9,265 nucleotides of DNA from an uncultured Clostridia bacterium. Lineage in GTDB: Bacteria > Bacillota > Clostridia > Christensenellales > CAG-314. Positions 1-7,162 of the stretch are shown here, piece after piece. The position numbers and the translations under genes are program-made. The notes below the pieces were generated by a model. The model worked only from the letters and a program-made list of their open reading frames with translations. It searched no databases and had not been told where the DNA came from. Each line of letters begins with the position of its first letter. The first letter of the stretch is position 1. The stretch covers positions 1 through 9,265 of the forward strand of contig CALLXO010000064.1 of the NCBI GenBank assembly GCA_937875645.1. The letters run 5' to 3'.

Positions 1-980
1 CAGCTACCCGGGTTAAAATCGCTAGCTACCGCTAAAGCGCACCCTGCGTCAATCATTTTCCGTGCGGGGGCATAATGCTCCTTCAGCGAAAAAGCCGTTG
101 CAGGCAAAATAACACCAACTGTTTCGGATTTTGCTAATAAAGCTATGTCTTTATCGGAAATTTTAAGCAAATGCTCACAAGAAATTGCTCCTAACTCGCA
201 CGCCAAACCTACTCCGCCAATACTGTTTATCTCGTCAGCATGAATTTTTGTTTTTAGTCCGAATTTTGCCGCCGCAATCATTATCCTTTTGCATTGAGCG
301 GCATCAAAAACGCCTTTTTCACAAAAACAATCGCAAAACTCGGCTAATTTTTTTGCACTAACAGCGGGTAGCATTTTGTCAATTATATAATCCACATAAT
401 CTTCCGATAAAATACCTTTGGGTGTTGCATGCGCTCCCATAAAGGTAGACACGACTTCGACAGGTTGAATATTGTTTAATTTGTTTGCAACACGTAATTG
501 TTTCAGCTCTGTAACAGTATCTAATCCGTAGCCGCTTTTTGCTTCCAACGTAGTCACGCCGTAAGAAAGTGATTTTTTTAGGCGGTTTAAACTTAATTTT
601 AACAGCGCCTCTTCGCTTGCGGTACGTGTAGCAGCAACAGTTTTTACAATACCGCCGCCTTTAGCCATAATCTCCATGTACGGCACGCCGTTAAGCCGCA
701 TATTGTATTCGTCCGCTCGATCGCCGGCAAAAACTAAATGGGTGTGGCAATCGATGTAGCCAGCGGTAACCAATTTGCCGCCGCAATCCACAATTTCGAC
801 ATCAAAAAGAGGATAGTGAGAAAGTTTTTCAGCAGGAAAAATATCGGTAATTTTTTTTCCCTCTATCAATATACAGCAATCGTTAATCAAAACAACATCT
901 TGCATTTCTTTGCCGTGTTTTGCTTTTTCCCCTTTAAAAGTCGCCAATTGCTTTATGTTTTTTAATAGTAATTTTTCCAT
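1..980 (-). CDS. hutI: Imidazolonepropionase, partial (C-terminus beyond left edge)
   Basis: Third enzyme of histidine degradation: a cytoplasmic metal-dependent amidohydrolase that hydrolyses 4-imidazolone-5-propionate to N-formimino-glutamate. The window holds the first 326 residues; family members are usually a little over 400, so roughly the last fifth lies beyond the left edge. Visible motifs are the metal-binding HTH (H79, H81) in DCHTHLVFAG, the substrate loop SGYGLDT with TELKQLRVA (149-165), STFMGAHA (H184), HADE (H247, E250), CEHL (H270), and DFNPGS with the metal aspartate D321 at the very edge. The ATG overlaps the TAA stop of ftcD by one base (TAATG) and has no recognisable Shine-Dalgarno sequence, so it is probably translated by coupling to ftcD. 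It is the last visible gene of the hut operon. Identification is firm from the motifs; only the missing end is uncertain. Confidence 0.97.
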   Translation of the reverse strand, partial: MEKLLLKNIKQLATFKGEKAKHGKEMQDVVLINDCCILIEGKKITDIFPAEKLSHYPLFDVEIVDCGGKLVTAGYIDCHTHLVFAGDRADEYNMRLNGVPYMEIMAKGGGIVKTVAATRTASEEALLKLSLNRLKKSLSYGVTTLEAKSGYGLDTVTELKQLRVANKLNNIQPVEVVSTFMGAHATPKGILSEDYVDYIIDKMLPAVSAKKLAEFCDCFCEKGVFDAAQCKRIMIAAAKFGLKTKIHADEINSIGGVGLACELGAISCEHLLKISDKDIALLAKSETVGVILPATAFSLKEHYAPARKMIDAGCALAVASDFNPGS

Positions 981-1876
981 TAAATGTTATTTTCTAAAAT
1001 TTGGTTGTGCTTAAAATCTTCAATTTGCAAGTAGTATTCGGCACAGTCGATAAGTGCCTGTTGGGGCACCAATCCGATAATTTCGCTGCCAATAACGTTT
1101 ACACCAAAACGCTTTGCTTCCATACGCACCATTTCCATAGCCATATAAACAGGTGTTCGGGTATAGTCGGTAAGATTCATAGACACTTGAGCAATATTGC
1201 GCTCGTCTAACATTATCCCCAATGCCTTTACAAAACGCAAACCGCCGCCAACAAAACGCACTCGTTTGGCAATTTTGCTTGCCAACTCTACGTCGGGCGT
1301 GTCAAGATTGACGTTAAAAGCCACCAAAAACATACGGCAACCTACTGCCGTTACGCCTGCTGTTTCGTGAGGATGATTTTCGCCAAAATCGGGTGTCCAG
1401 TCGGGGAGAAGCATTTTTTCCTTCATTCCTTCAAACTGACCTCTTCTTACGTCTGCTAAATTTTGGCGCTTAGGGGCAGAAGCAGATTTTTCGTAAAGAA
1501 AAACAGGTATGTTAAAACGCTTCCACATCTCTAAGCCTACGTATTTTGATAAGTCTATTGCCTCTTGCTCGGTGACGTTTTTAATGGGAATAAAAGGTAC
1601 AACGTCCGTCGCTCCCATGCGGGGATGTTCACCTTTGTGCTGATTTAAATCTATCAACTGCTGCGCTTTGCCTATTGCACACAGTACTGCTTCCGCCAAA
1701 AGTTTAGGGTCGCCTGCTACCGTTACAACAGTGCGGTTGTGGTCGGCGTTTGATGAATAGTCCAATAACTTAACGCCCTCTTTGCCGCGGAAACACTCTA
1801 CAATTTGTTCTATCTTTTTTTGGTCACGTCCTTCGCTAAAATTTGGAACGCACTCAATTATCTTATCATATGCCAC
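980..1876 (-). CDS. ftcD: Glutamate formimidoyltransferase (stand-alone FT domain)
   Basis: Transfers the formimino group of N-formimino-glutamate to tetrahydrofolate, giving glutamate and 5-formimino-THF, in the cytoplasm. The 298 residues match the transferase half of the vertebrate bifunctional FTCD; no cyclodeaminase domain follows. Recognisable blocks are IIECVPNFSEGRD at the N-terminus, SSNADHNRTVVT (41-52), and KGEHPRMGATDVVPF (81-95), whose H84 corresponds to the histidine proposed as catalytic in the mammalian enzyme. HPHETAGVTAVG then opens the C-terminal subdomain. The start is GTG, chosen because AAAGGAG lies 10 bases upstream, inside the last codons of hutU. It is placed 5 bp after hutU and overlaps hutI, so it is clearly co-transcribed and probably translationally coupled. 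5-formimino-THF would need a separate cyclodeaminase (FchA type), not seen here and possibly further left. Confidence 0.96.
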   Translation of the reverse strand: MAYDKIIECVPNFSEGRDQKKIEQIVECFRGKEGVKLLDYSSNADHNRTVVTVAGDPKLLAEAVLCAIGKAQQLIDLNQHKGEHPRMGATDVVPFIPIKNVTEQEAIDLSKYVGLEMWKRFNIPVFLYEKSASAPKRQNLADVRRGQFEGMKEKMLLPDWTPDFGENHPHETAGVTAVGCRMFLVAFNVNLDTPDVELASKIAKRVRFVGGGLRFVKALGIMLDERNIAQVSMNLTDYTRTPVYMAMEMVRMEAKRFGVNVIGSEIIGLVPQQALIDCAEYYLQIEDFKHNQILENNI

Positions 1877-1881
1877 TTTTT

Positions 1882-3927
1882 TTACTCTCCTTTGCTGAAT
1901 TTACTCTTATTATAACTATCTGCCACAAGTTTGGCAACTTTTTTTCTGTCAGCTAAATAAGGCAGTGTTAGGTGATTTTCTTCCCCTTGTATTTTGTTGT
2001 ACTCAATACTTGTTTCAATTGCGTTGTTGTTACGTGCCCAACTGCGGCGGGCAACTCCGGCCATAACGTCCCAAGTAACGGCGCTTTTGATAATCTCGTC
2101 TATTTTTTCGCTACCGTCTAAAACAAGCCCATAACCTCCATTAATAGCATTGCCTATCCCTGTACCGCCGCCGTTGTGTAGTGCAACTAAACTCATGCCC
2201 CGCGCGGCGTTGCCTGCAAAAACTTGTGTCGCCATATCCGCCATAATGTTACTGCCGTCTTTGATATTGCTTGTCTCTCTAAAGGGAGCATCTGTCCCCC
2301 CTGTGTCATGATGGTCACGCCCCAACATAATAGGCCCGCACTTGTTTTCCCTCACTAATTTGTTAAAAGCAAGCGCAATATTTTTGCGCCCCAAGGCGTC
2401 CTGATAAAGGATACGTGCCTGAGTGCCTACTACCAAGTGGTTTTTTTCGGCGTTTTGTAACCACACATAATTGTCATTATCCTGAAAACGTCTTTTGGAA
2501 TCAATTAAATTTAATGCAGTTTGATCAGTGAGCGTCAGATCAGCCGGTTTCCCTGACAGACATACCCAACGGAAAGGACCGTATCCGTAGTCAAAGCAAA
2601 CAGGTCCTAAAATATCCTCAACATAACTGGGGAAAATAAACCCATCCCGTTCATTTTTGCCATTTTTGCAAATTTCTGTTACCCCAGCGTCAAAAACAGC
2701 CTTCATAAAGCTGTTGCCGTAGTCAAAAAAGTAAGTGCCGCTGTTATGCAATGCTTTGATAGCCTTAAAATGAGACAACAGTGTCTTGTCTACTTCCTTT
2801 TTAAATTTTGCTTTATCGCTGTTTAATAGCTGTGTGCGTTGAGAATATGTCAATCCTTGCGGACAATAGCCTCCGTCATATACAGCGTGACAGCTTGTTT
2901 GGTCAGAAAGCAAATCTATATGAATATTATTTTTGACAGCGTAACAGAGCAAATCTACAATATTGCCGTGATAGGCAATTGCTTTTCCTATACGCTCTTT
3001 TTTGTATCTTGCCGCAAGCTCAAACGCTTGCTTTTCGCTTTTTGCTACTTCGCTTATCCAACCTTGATTTAATCGGGTAATAATGCGACTTTCGTCAACT
3101 TCGGCGATAATACCCACACCGGAAAGTATTTCAATTGCCTTTCCCTGTGCTCCGCTCATTCCGCCCAGTCCGCTGCTGACAAACAAAACACCTGACAGGT
3201 TATCCTCATTTTTTAGACCTAATTTTAGCCTTGCCGCATTTAGTATTGTGTTGTAAGTGCCATGTACAATGCCTTGAGGTCCTATATACATCCAGCCGCC
3301 TGCCGTCATTTGACCGTAATTTGCTACCCCTAAAGCGGTAGCTCTGTGCCAATTTTCCTGATTGTCAAACATACCTACCATAAGTGCGTTGGTAATAATG
3401 ACTCGGGGGGAAGAAGCGCTGCTTTTAAAAAGACCTAAAGGATGTCCGCTCATGACGACAAGCGTAGTATTGTCTGTTAAATTTTCGAGATATTTTTGTA
3501 TTAATAAGTATTGCATCCAGTTTTGACAAACTTGTCCTGTTTCTCCGTAGGTGACAAGCTCATACGGATAAAGCGCAATGTCAAAATCAAGGTTATTGTC
3601 AATCATAACTTGAAAAGCCTTGCCCTCAATACACTTGCTTTTATATTCATCAATAGGCTTACCGTATATTTTGCCTTCCGGTCTAAAACGGTATCCGTAA
3701 ATGCGCCCTTTTGTGTACAGCTCCTCTAAAAATTCCGGTGCTAATATATCATGCCACTCATTTGGCACATATCTTAACGCATTGGATAATGCTAACTCTG
3801 TTTCCTCTTGTGTTAAATTAAACTCTCGTTTTGGCGCACGTCTTATACCCTCTATAAATTGCTTTACTGGAGGTAATCCCGTCAGTTTTATGGTCATAGC
3901 GTCTTTAATAATGTTATTGCCTATCAT
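1882..3927 (-). CDS. hutU: Urocanate hydratase, long form
   Basis: Second step of histidine degradation: NAD+-dependent hydration of urocanate to 4-imidazolone-5-propionate. At 681 residues it belongs to the long subtype, as in vertebrate UROC1, rather than the roughly 550-residue Pseudomonas/Bacillus form. Conserved blocks are YGQMTAGGWMYIGPQGIV (204-221), the NAD-binding glycine loop GLGGMSGAQGKA (253-264), SDQTSCHAVYDGGY (341-354, typical of the long form), GPVCFDYGYGPFRW (441-454), GRDHHDTGG (536-544) and LHNGGGTGIGNA (583-594). C444 probably corresponds to the active-site-loop Cys410 of the Pseudomonas putida enzyme. The ATG has GGAGG seven bases upstream in the 38-bp gap after hutH. A second Met at residue 11 has no better ribosome site, so the first is preferred. 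Its 3' end carries the ribosome site of ftcD. Confidence 0.97.
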   Translation of the reverse strand: MIGNNIIKDAMTIKLTGLPPVKQFIEGIRRAPKREFNLTQEETELALSNALRYVPNEWHDILAPEFLEELYTKGRIYGYRFRPEGKIYGKPIDEYKSKCIEGKAFQVMIDNNLDFDIALYPYELVTYGETGQVCQNWMQYLLIQKYLENLTDNTTLVVMSGHPLGLFKSSASSPRVIITNALMVGMFDNQENWHRATALGVANYGQMTAGGWMYIGPQGIVHGTYNTILNAARLKLGLKNEDNLSGVLFVSSGLGGMSGAQGKAIEILSGVGIIAEVDESRIITRLNQGWISEVAKSEKQAFELAARYKKERIGKAIAYHGNIVDLLCYAVKNNIHIDLLSDQTSCHAVYDGGYCPQGLTYSQRTQLLNSDKAKFKKEVDKTLLSHFKAIKALHNSGTYFFDYGNSFMKAVFDAGVTEICKNGKNERDGFIFPSYVEDILGPVCFDYGYGPFRWVCLSGKPADLTLTDQTALNLIDSKRRFQDNDNYVWLQNAEKNHLVVGTQARILYQDALGRKNIALAFNKLVRENKCGPIMLGRDHHDTGGTDAPFRETSNIKDGSNIMADMATQVFAGNAARGMSLVALHNGGGTGIGNAINGGYGLVLDGSEKIDEIIKSAVTWDVMAGVARRSWARNNNAIETSIEYNKIQGEENHLTLPYLADRKKVAKLVADSYNKSKFSKGE
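1887..1893 (-). promoter_or_regulatory. ftcD ribosome binding site inside the end of hutU
   Basis: AAAGGAG on the minus strand is made of the last Ser-Lys-Gly-Glu codons of hutU. It lies 10 bases before the GTG of ftcD and fixes that start. The overlap ties ftcD translation to hutU. Confidence 0.8.
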
Positions 3928-3965
3928 TTTTTTGCCTCCATTTTTAAAAAATAATTTTGTATTAA

Positions 3966-5492
3966 TCAGTTTATTTCGCCTATTACTTTTTCCGCCGCTC
4001 TTACTATTTCGCCGCTTTTTACTAATTGCTCCACGGCGGCAATGTCGGGAGAAATATAGCGGTCTGATGCCATAAAAGATACTTTTTGACGTATCAGATC
4101 ATAAACAGCTTTTGTGGCAGGTGCTAAATTTAGGTTTTTATCGCCAATATCAATCGCTTGGCAAGCAGTAAGCAATTCTATTGCTAAAACTTGAGTGACG
4201 TTTTTTGCAATTTCGCGGGATTTGCGCGCCGCTGTCATGCCCATACTCACGTGGTCTTCCTGATTTGCGCTGCTTGTTATGCTGTCTACGCTTGCAGGAT
4301 GAGAAAGTACCTTGTTTTCGTTAACTAAGGAAGCGGCAACATATTGAACAATCATAAAACCGCTGTTTAAACCGCCCTCTTTAACTAAAAATCCCGGTAA
4401 ATCTGAAAGTTGAGGGTTAACCATGCGCTCAATGCGTCTTTCTGATACGTTTGCTAATTCGGACAAAGCGATAGCCGCAAAGTCAAGGGGCAAAGCCAAA
4501 CATTGCCCGTGGAAATTTCCGCCGCTTAATGTTTCGTTAGTATCGGCAAAAATCAAAGGATTATCTGTTACGGCGTTTAGCTCTTTGCATACAATATCCT
4601 TAACATAACTAATTGCGTCTTTGCTCGGCCCGTGTATTTGCGGCACGCACCGCAAAGTATATGCGTCTTGAACTCGTAGTTGTCCTTGTTTTATTGTTCT
4701 TGCGCTACCGCTGAGCAGATTACGTAAATTTTGCGCTGTTTTTATTTGACCTGACTGATGCCGCAATTGATGAATCCTGTCGTCATAAGCGTCAATTATG
4801 CCTCTTAACGCTTCACAAGTCAGAGCGGCACAAATGTCGGCGGTTTTATTTAAGTTTATGCTGTCGCTTACTGTTAGACAAGCTAAAGCACACATAGCGC
4901 ACGTTCCGTTTATTAAAGCCAAGCCTTCTTTTCCGGATAGTTCTATTGCTGAAAGATTTGCCATATTTAAAGCTTTTATTGCAGGCATTAATAAGCCGTC
5001 ATAATAAGCGTCTCCTATGCCTAATAAAGTTAACGTCATATGTGCCAAAGGCACCAAGTCCCCGCTTGCGCCCAAACTGCCTTTTTCGGGGATAAAAGGA
5101 ATGATAGGACTGTTGAGCAGCTCCTTTAGTGCATCAAAGGTATTTCGGCTTATTCCGCTGTTGCCTACCGCAAGCGCATTTAACCTTAAACACATCAACG
5201 CCCGCACTGCTTCTTGAGCTAAAGGCTTGCCTACTCCGCAAGCGTGACTTGTTATAAGATTTTTTTGAAGTTTTTCACTATCCTTCTCGCTGATGCTTAC
5301 TTCGCTAAATTTTCCAAAACCGGTAGTAATTCCGTACACCGATTTTTTGTTTTTGATAATGTCATTTACTAAACCACGTGATGCAGCCATACGAGTATAT
5401 GCTTCTTTTGCTATTTCTACTTTTGCACCGTAAGCTACGTCAAGCACGTCTTTTAAGCTTAAATTTAATCCGTCAATAACAACTGTTTTCAC
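3966..5492 (-). CDS. hutH: Histidine ammonia-lyase (histidase)
   Basis: First and committing step of histidine degradation: elimination of ammonia from L-histidine to give trans-urocanate. The 508 residues are the normal family length. The self-cyclising triad A142-S143-G144, in GSLGASGDLVPLAH, forms the MIO electrophile; the serine falls at the same number as in Pseudomonas putida HutH. Other active-site residues are in place: Y53 (YGITTGFG), H83, N195 (INGTC), Y278 and R281 (VQDAYTLRC), and E412 (ANQEDHVSMG). The presence of H83 and the overall context favour histidase over phenylalanine or tyrosine ammonia-lyase. The start is a GTG, with GAGGAG five bases upstream. It is the first gene of the operon, about 50 bases downstream of the predicted start point of the promoter at 5550-5578. 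Confidence 0.97.
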   Translation of the reverse strand: MKTVVIDGLNLSLKDVLDVAYGAKVEIAKEAYTRMAASRGLVNDIIKNKKSVYGITTGFGKFSEVSISEKDSEKLQKNLITSHACGVGKPLAQEAVRALMCLRLNALAVGNSGISRNTFDALKELLNSPIIPFIPEKGSLGASGDLVPLAHMTLTLLGIGDAYYDGLLMPAIKALNMANLSAIELSGKEGLALINGTCAMCALACLTVSDSINLNKTADICAALTCEALRGIIDAYDDRIHQLRHQSGQIKTAQNLRNLLSGSARTIKQGQLRVQDAYTLRCVPQIHGPSKDAISYVKDIVCKELNAVTDNPLIFADTNETLSGGNFHGQCLALPLDFAAIALSELANVSERRIERMVNPQLSDLPGFLVKEGGLNSGFMIVQYVAASLVNENKVLSHPASVDSITSSANQEDHVSMGMTAARKSREIAKNVTQVLAIELLTACQAIDIGDKNLNLAPATKAVYDLIRQKVSFMASDRYISPDIAAVEQLVKSGEIVRAAEKVIGEIN

Positions 5493-5539
5493 TTTGTCTC
5501 CTCATTAGCATTTAATAAATAAAGGCTATTGTTTATAGT

Positions 5540-5563
5540 GTGTCATTTAAATTTAACATACAC
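5540..5563. promoter_or_regulatory. Imperfect palindrome, candidate hut operator
   Basis: A perfect 10-bp palindrome TTAAATTTAA (5547-5556) is flanked on both sides by CAT and then by matching outer arms GTGT and ACAC, giving a 24-bp near-symmetric site. It covers the predicted -10 box and start point of the hutH promoter, where a repressor would act. The regulator is not in the window and the site matches no operator I can name. AT-rich palindromes also occur by chance, so this is a candidate only. Confidence 0.35.
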
Positions 5564-5578
5564 TTAGATTTTTTACAA
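5550..5578 (-). promoter_or_regulatory. Candidate sigma-A promoter of the hut operon
   Basis: On the minus strand TTGTAA (5573-5578) is followed after 17 bases by TAAATT (5550-5555), with a TG one base upstream making an extended -10. Each hexamer matches four of six consensus positions. The start point would fall near 5543, leaving a leader of about 50 bases before the GTG of hutH. It is the best candidate in the gap, but it is not strong. Confidence 0.4.
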
Positions 5579-5741
5579 CTTAAGCAAACAATTTTGTTTT
5601 TATTAATAGAAAATTTCCATAAAATATACGAGTTTTTATCCTTAAAACTATTCAATTTACCACACTAAACTATAAGATTATCATTAAACAGATACTAATA
5701 ATATACTGCATAAGCGTATTAACTTTTTGATAAATAAGATT

Positions 5742-5765
5742 AAAGGCTGCCAATTAGCAGCCTTT
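5742..5765 (-). terminator. Intrinsic terminator of the 54-residue gene
   Basis: A perfect nine-pair stem AAAGGCTGC/GCAGCCTTT encloses a six-base loop. On the minus strand it lies 36 bases past the stop of the small gene and is followed by a T-rich stretch. No gene converges on it from the left, because hutH runs away from it, so it most likely serves the small gene alone. Confidence 0.85.
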
Positions 5766-5801
5766 TGCTTTAATTCTAAGTTAATAAAATAGTTAAAATT
5801 G

Positions 5802-5966
5802 TTATTTCTTTGTTGAATAGGATTCCGCATCTTTAATTCTTGTAGGCGGAACTCTATGACCAGCGGGCACCTTAATTTCGCTTAAAGTATTGCCTTCAGA
5901 GTCTTTAACATAAAGAGTTACATCGTTTTGTACTTCTTCGCCTGGTTTGTAAGTCTTGCTTGACAT
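5802..5966 (-). CDS. Small 54-residue protein, possibly YjzC-like
   Basis: An isolated gene for a soluble 54-residue protein with no signal peptide or membrane segment. The sequence begins MSSKTYKPGEEVQ, continues through YVKDSEGNTLSEIKVPAGH, and ends HRVPPTRIKDAESYSTKK. An N-terminal KPGE, a central glycine/asparagine turn and a PPT near the C-terminus, at about this length, recall the small YjzC-like family of Bacillota; I place this by pattern only and its function is unknown. The gene is convincing because it has an optimal AAGGAGG ribosome site seven bases before the ATG (5974-5980) and a clean terminator downstream. A sigma-G-like promoter (5996-6025) sits upstream, hinting at forespore expression. 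It is divergent from ku, so the two share the upstream region 5967-6177. Confidence 0.85.
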   Translation of the reverse strand: MSSKTYKPGEEVQNDVTLYVKDSEGNTLSEIKVPAGHRVPPTRIKDAESYSTKK

Positions 5967-5973
5967 TGGGATA

Positions 5974-5980
5974 CCTCCTT
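5974..5980 (-). promoter_or_regulatory. Optimal ribosome binding site of the 54-residue gene
   Basis: AAGGAGG on the minus strand, seven bases before the ATG. It is the strongest Shine-Dalgarno sequence in the window and argues that this very short frame is translated. Confidence 0.85.
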
Positions 5981-5995
5981 TTTATAGTGTACTTA

Positions 5996-6025
5996 TAGTA
6001 TCAGCAGGTAATAAAAAAATATTCA
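5996..6025 (-). promoter_or_regulatory. Sigma-G-like promoter of the 54-residue gene
   Basis: On the minus strand TGAATA (6020-6025) is followed after 17 bases by GATACTA (5996-6002). The Bacillus forespore sigma-G consensus is TGAATA, 17-18 bases, CATACTA, so only the first -10 base differs. Transcription would begin near 5989, about 23 bases before the ATG and just upstream of the ribosome site. I found no equally good sigma-A pair for this gene. In such AT-rich DNA a chance match cannot be excluded. Confidence 0.4.
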
Positions 6026-6165
6026 TAAGCAATTTAATAAAAAATACCTTTTGAATAAAAATCTTATTTACTATTTTTTTGCAAATTGGCGGCGTATTTA
6101 TAACTTGCTAAATTAAAAATGATTTTTTTGCGGTTACTCTCCGTCAAAAAATGCATACTAAAAAA

Positions 6166-6170
6166 GGGAG
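6166..6170 (+). promoter_or_regulatory. ku ribosome binding site
   Basis: GGGAG lies seven bases before the ATG at 6178. It places the ku start there and not at the in-frame ATG at 6151, which has no ribosome site upstream. Confidence 0.8.
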
Positions 6171-6177
6171 CAAAAAA

Positions 6178-6987
6178 ATGGCATATAGTTATAAAGGAGC
6201 GATAGCGTTTGGGCTTATTTATATACCTGTAACGCTGCATTTAGTAATAAAAAACAACGACATAAGCTTTAATCTAATAGAAAAAAACACCAATTCGCGT
6301 ATTCTTTACAAAAAAACGTGCGTCGATTGCAATGATAAAATAGTGAAAAACGAAGATATTGTAAAAGGCTATCAATATGAGAAGGATAAATACGTCATTT
6401 TTACCAATGAGGATTTTGAAAAAATTAAGTCCAAAAAGGATAAAACAATAGCTATAGAAAATTTTGTGGACATAAAGGAAATTGACCCAATATACTTTAA
6501 CAAAGCTTATTATGTTGCGCCCACAGGTGCGGAAAAAGCATATAGACTTTTAATTAAAGCCATGGAAGAGGAAGGAAAAGTAGGCATTGCACGCACTGTT
6601 TTAGGCAGCAAGGAAGCATTGATTGCATTAAGAGTACGCAATGGAGAAATGCTTTTGAATACGCTGTTTTTTTATGAAGAAGTGCAAAAAAACCCAGTCA
6701 AAGAGATTTCGGGGGAAATAAAAGAGAAAGAGTTGACAATGGCAAAAATGCTTATTCAAAATATGAGCGAGGATTTTGATATAAAAAATTATAAGGATAA
6801 TTATCGACAAAAGGTAATGGACGCCATAGAGCAAAAAATAGCGGGAAAGGAAATAATTGCAACAACGGAAAGGGAAACAGATACCAATGTGCTTAACTTA
6901 ATGGAAGCGCTTGAGATGAGTTTAAAACAAAAGAAATCCGCCCCTGTTATTGTTAAAAAGACAAAAAAAATCGCCAAAAAAGCATAG
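6178..6987 (+). CDS. ku: Ku protein, non-homologous end joining
   Basis: Bacterial Ku forms a homodimeric ring that threads onto double-strand DNA ends and recruits a ligase, normally LigD, for end joining. From the ATG at 6178 it has 269 residues, a usual length. Family landmarks are the opening KGAIAFGLIYIPVTL (6-20), CVDC (48-51), the strand motif DIVKGYQY (60-67), FVDIKEIDPIYFNKAYYVAP (96-115), KVGIARTVLGSKEALIALR (134-152), and the C-terminal core element NYKDNYRQKVMDAIEQK (204-220). The last 20 residues contain nine lysines, the basic tail that in other bacterial Ku proteins contributes to DNA binding and bridging. The start is set by GGGAG seven bases upstream; an in-frame ATG at 6151 would add nine residues that are not part of the family. 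No LigD or other ligase is visible nearby. In Bacillus subtilis ku is forespore-expressed, which may bear on the neighbouring promoter. Confidence 0.95.
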   Translation: MAYSYKGAIAFGLIYIPVTLHLVIKNNDISFNLIEKNTNSRILYKKTCVDCNDKIVKNEDIVKGYQYEKDKYVIFTNEDFEKIKSKKDKTIAIENFVDIKEIDPIYFNKAYYVAPTGAEKAYRLLIKAMEEEGKVGIARTVLGSKEALIALRVRNGEMLLNTLFFYEEVQKNPVKEISGEIKEKELTMAKMLIQNMSEDFDIKNYKDNYRQKVMDAIEQKIAGKEIIATTERETDTNVLNLMEALEMSLKQKKSAPVIVKKTKKIAKKA

Positions 6988-6989
6988 TT

Positions 6990-7018
6990 TATTAATATAA
7001 TATTTTTTACCATTAATA
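6990..7018 (+). terminator. Weak terminator-like hairpin after ku
   Basis: Seven A:T pairs (TATTAAT/ATTAATA) around a 15-base loop are followed by a short T run, starting three bases after the ku stop. The stem has no G:C pair and the loop is long, so termination would be inefficient; listed because no better signal follows ku. Confidence 0.2.
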
Positions 7019-7125
7019 GTTTTTAGCGCATATCTTCTTATGGTCTTGTTTATCACTGCTATTAACAGAAATTTAGATGTACAGAAATCGATTAGTATAT
7101 TAAAAAAGTAAAAACTGAAAAACTG

Positions 7126-7154
7126 TTTACAACACTAATTTTTTGTTATATAAT
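7126..7154 (+). promoter_or_regulatory. Near-consensus sigma-A promoter of the membrane protein gene
   Basis: TTTACA (7126-7131, five of six) is followed by an optimal 17-base spacer and a perfect TATAAT (7149-7154). Transcription should begin near 7161, almost on the ribosome site, giving a leader of only about 15 bases. This is the strongest promoter in the window. Confidence 0.85.
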
Positions 7155-7162
7155 CTAAAAAA

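Larger units (their letters stand above)
5493..5801. other. Intergenic region between hutH and the 54-residue gene
   Basis: These 309 very AT-rich bases contain no open frame I would call a gene. Starting from the hutH side they hold the hutH ribosome site (5498-5503), the candidate hut promoter (5550-5578) with its overlapping palindrome (5540-5563), and the intrinsic terminator of the small minus-strand gene (5742-5765). Between about 5580 and 5741 I see only AT-rich sequence and a weak six-pair hairpin at 5703-5719. No known riboswitch is recognisable. Confidence 0.7.

Noticed and set aside
738..5217. Several open frames of 60-125 codons on the plus strand opposite the hut genes
   Set aside because: They lie entirely inside or across firmly identified hut genes on the other strand, lack ribosome sites and show no protein-like motifs.
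5703..5719. Hairpin ATAC-GC/GC-GTAT with a bulged T upstream of hutH
   Set aside because: Only six pairs with a bulge in AT-rich DNA and no associated T run or conserved element; too weak to call.
6131..6160. Exact CATACTA (6154-6160) upstream of ku as a sigma-G -10 box
   Set aside because: The -35 position reads CGGTTA, only three of six matches, and transcription would begin near 6167, inside the ribosome site. Probably chance, although the sequence is suggestive beside the better sigma-G-like element at 5996-6025.
6151..6177. Upstream in-frame ATG extending Ku by nine residues
   Set aside because: No ribosome site precedes it, while GGGAG lies at ideal spacing before the ATG at 6178, where the conserved Ku sequence begins.
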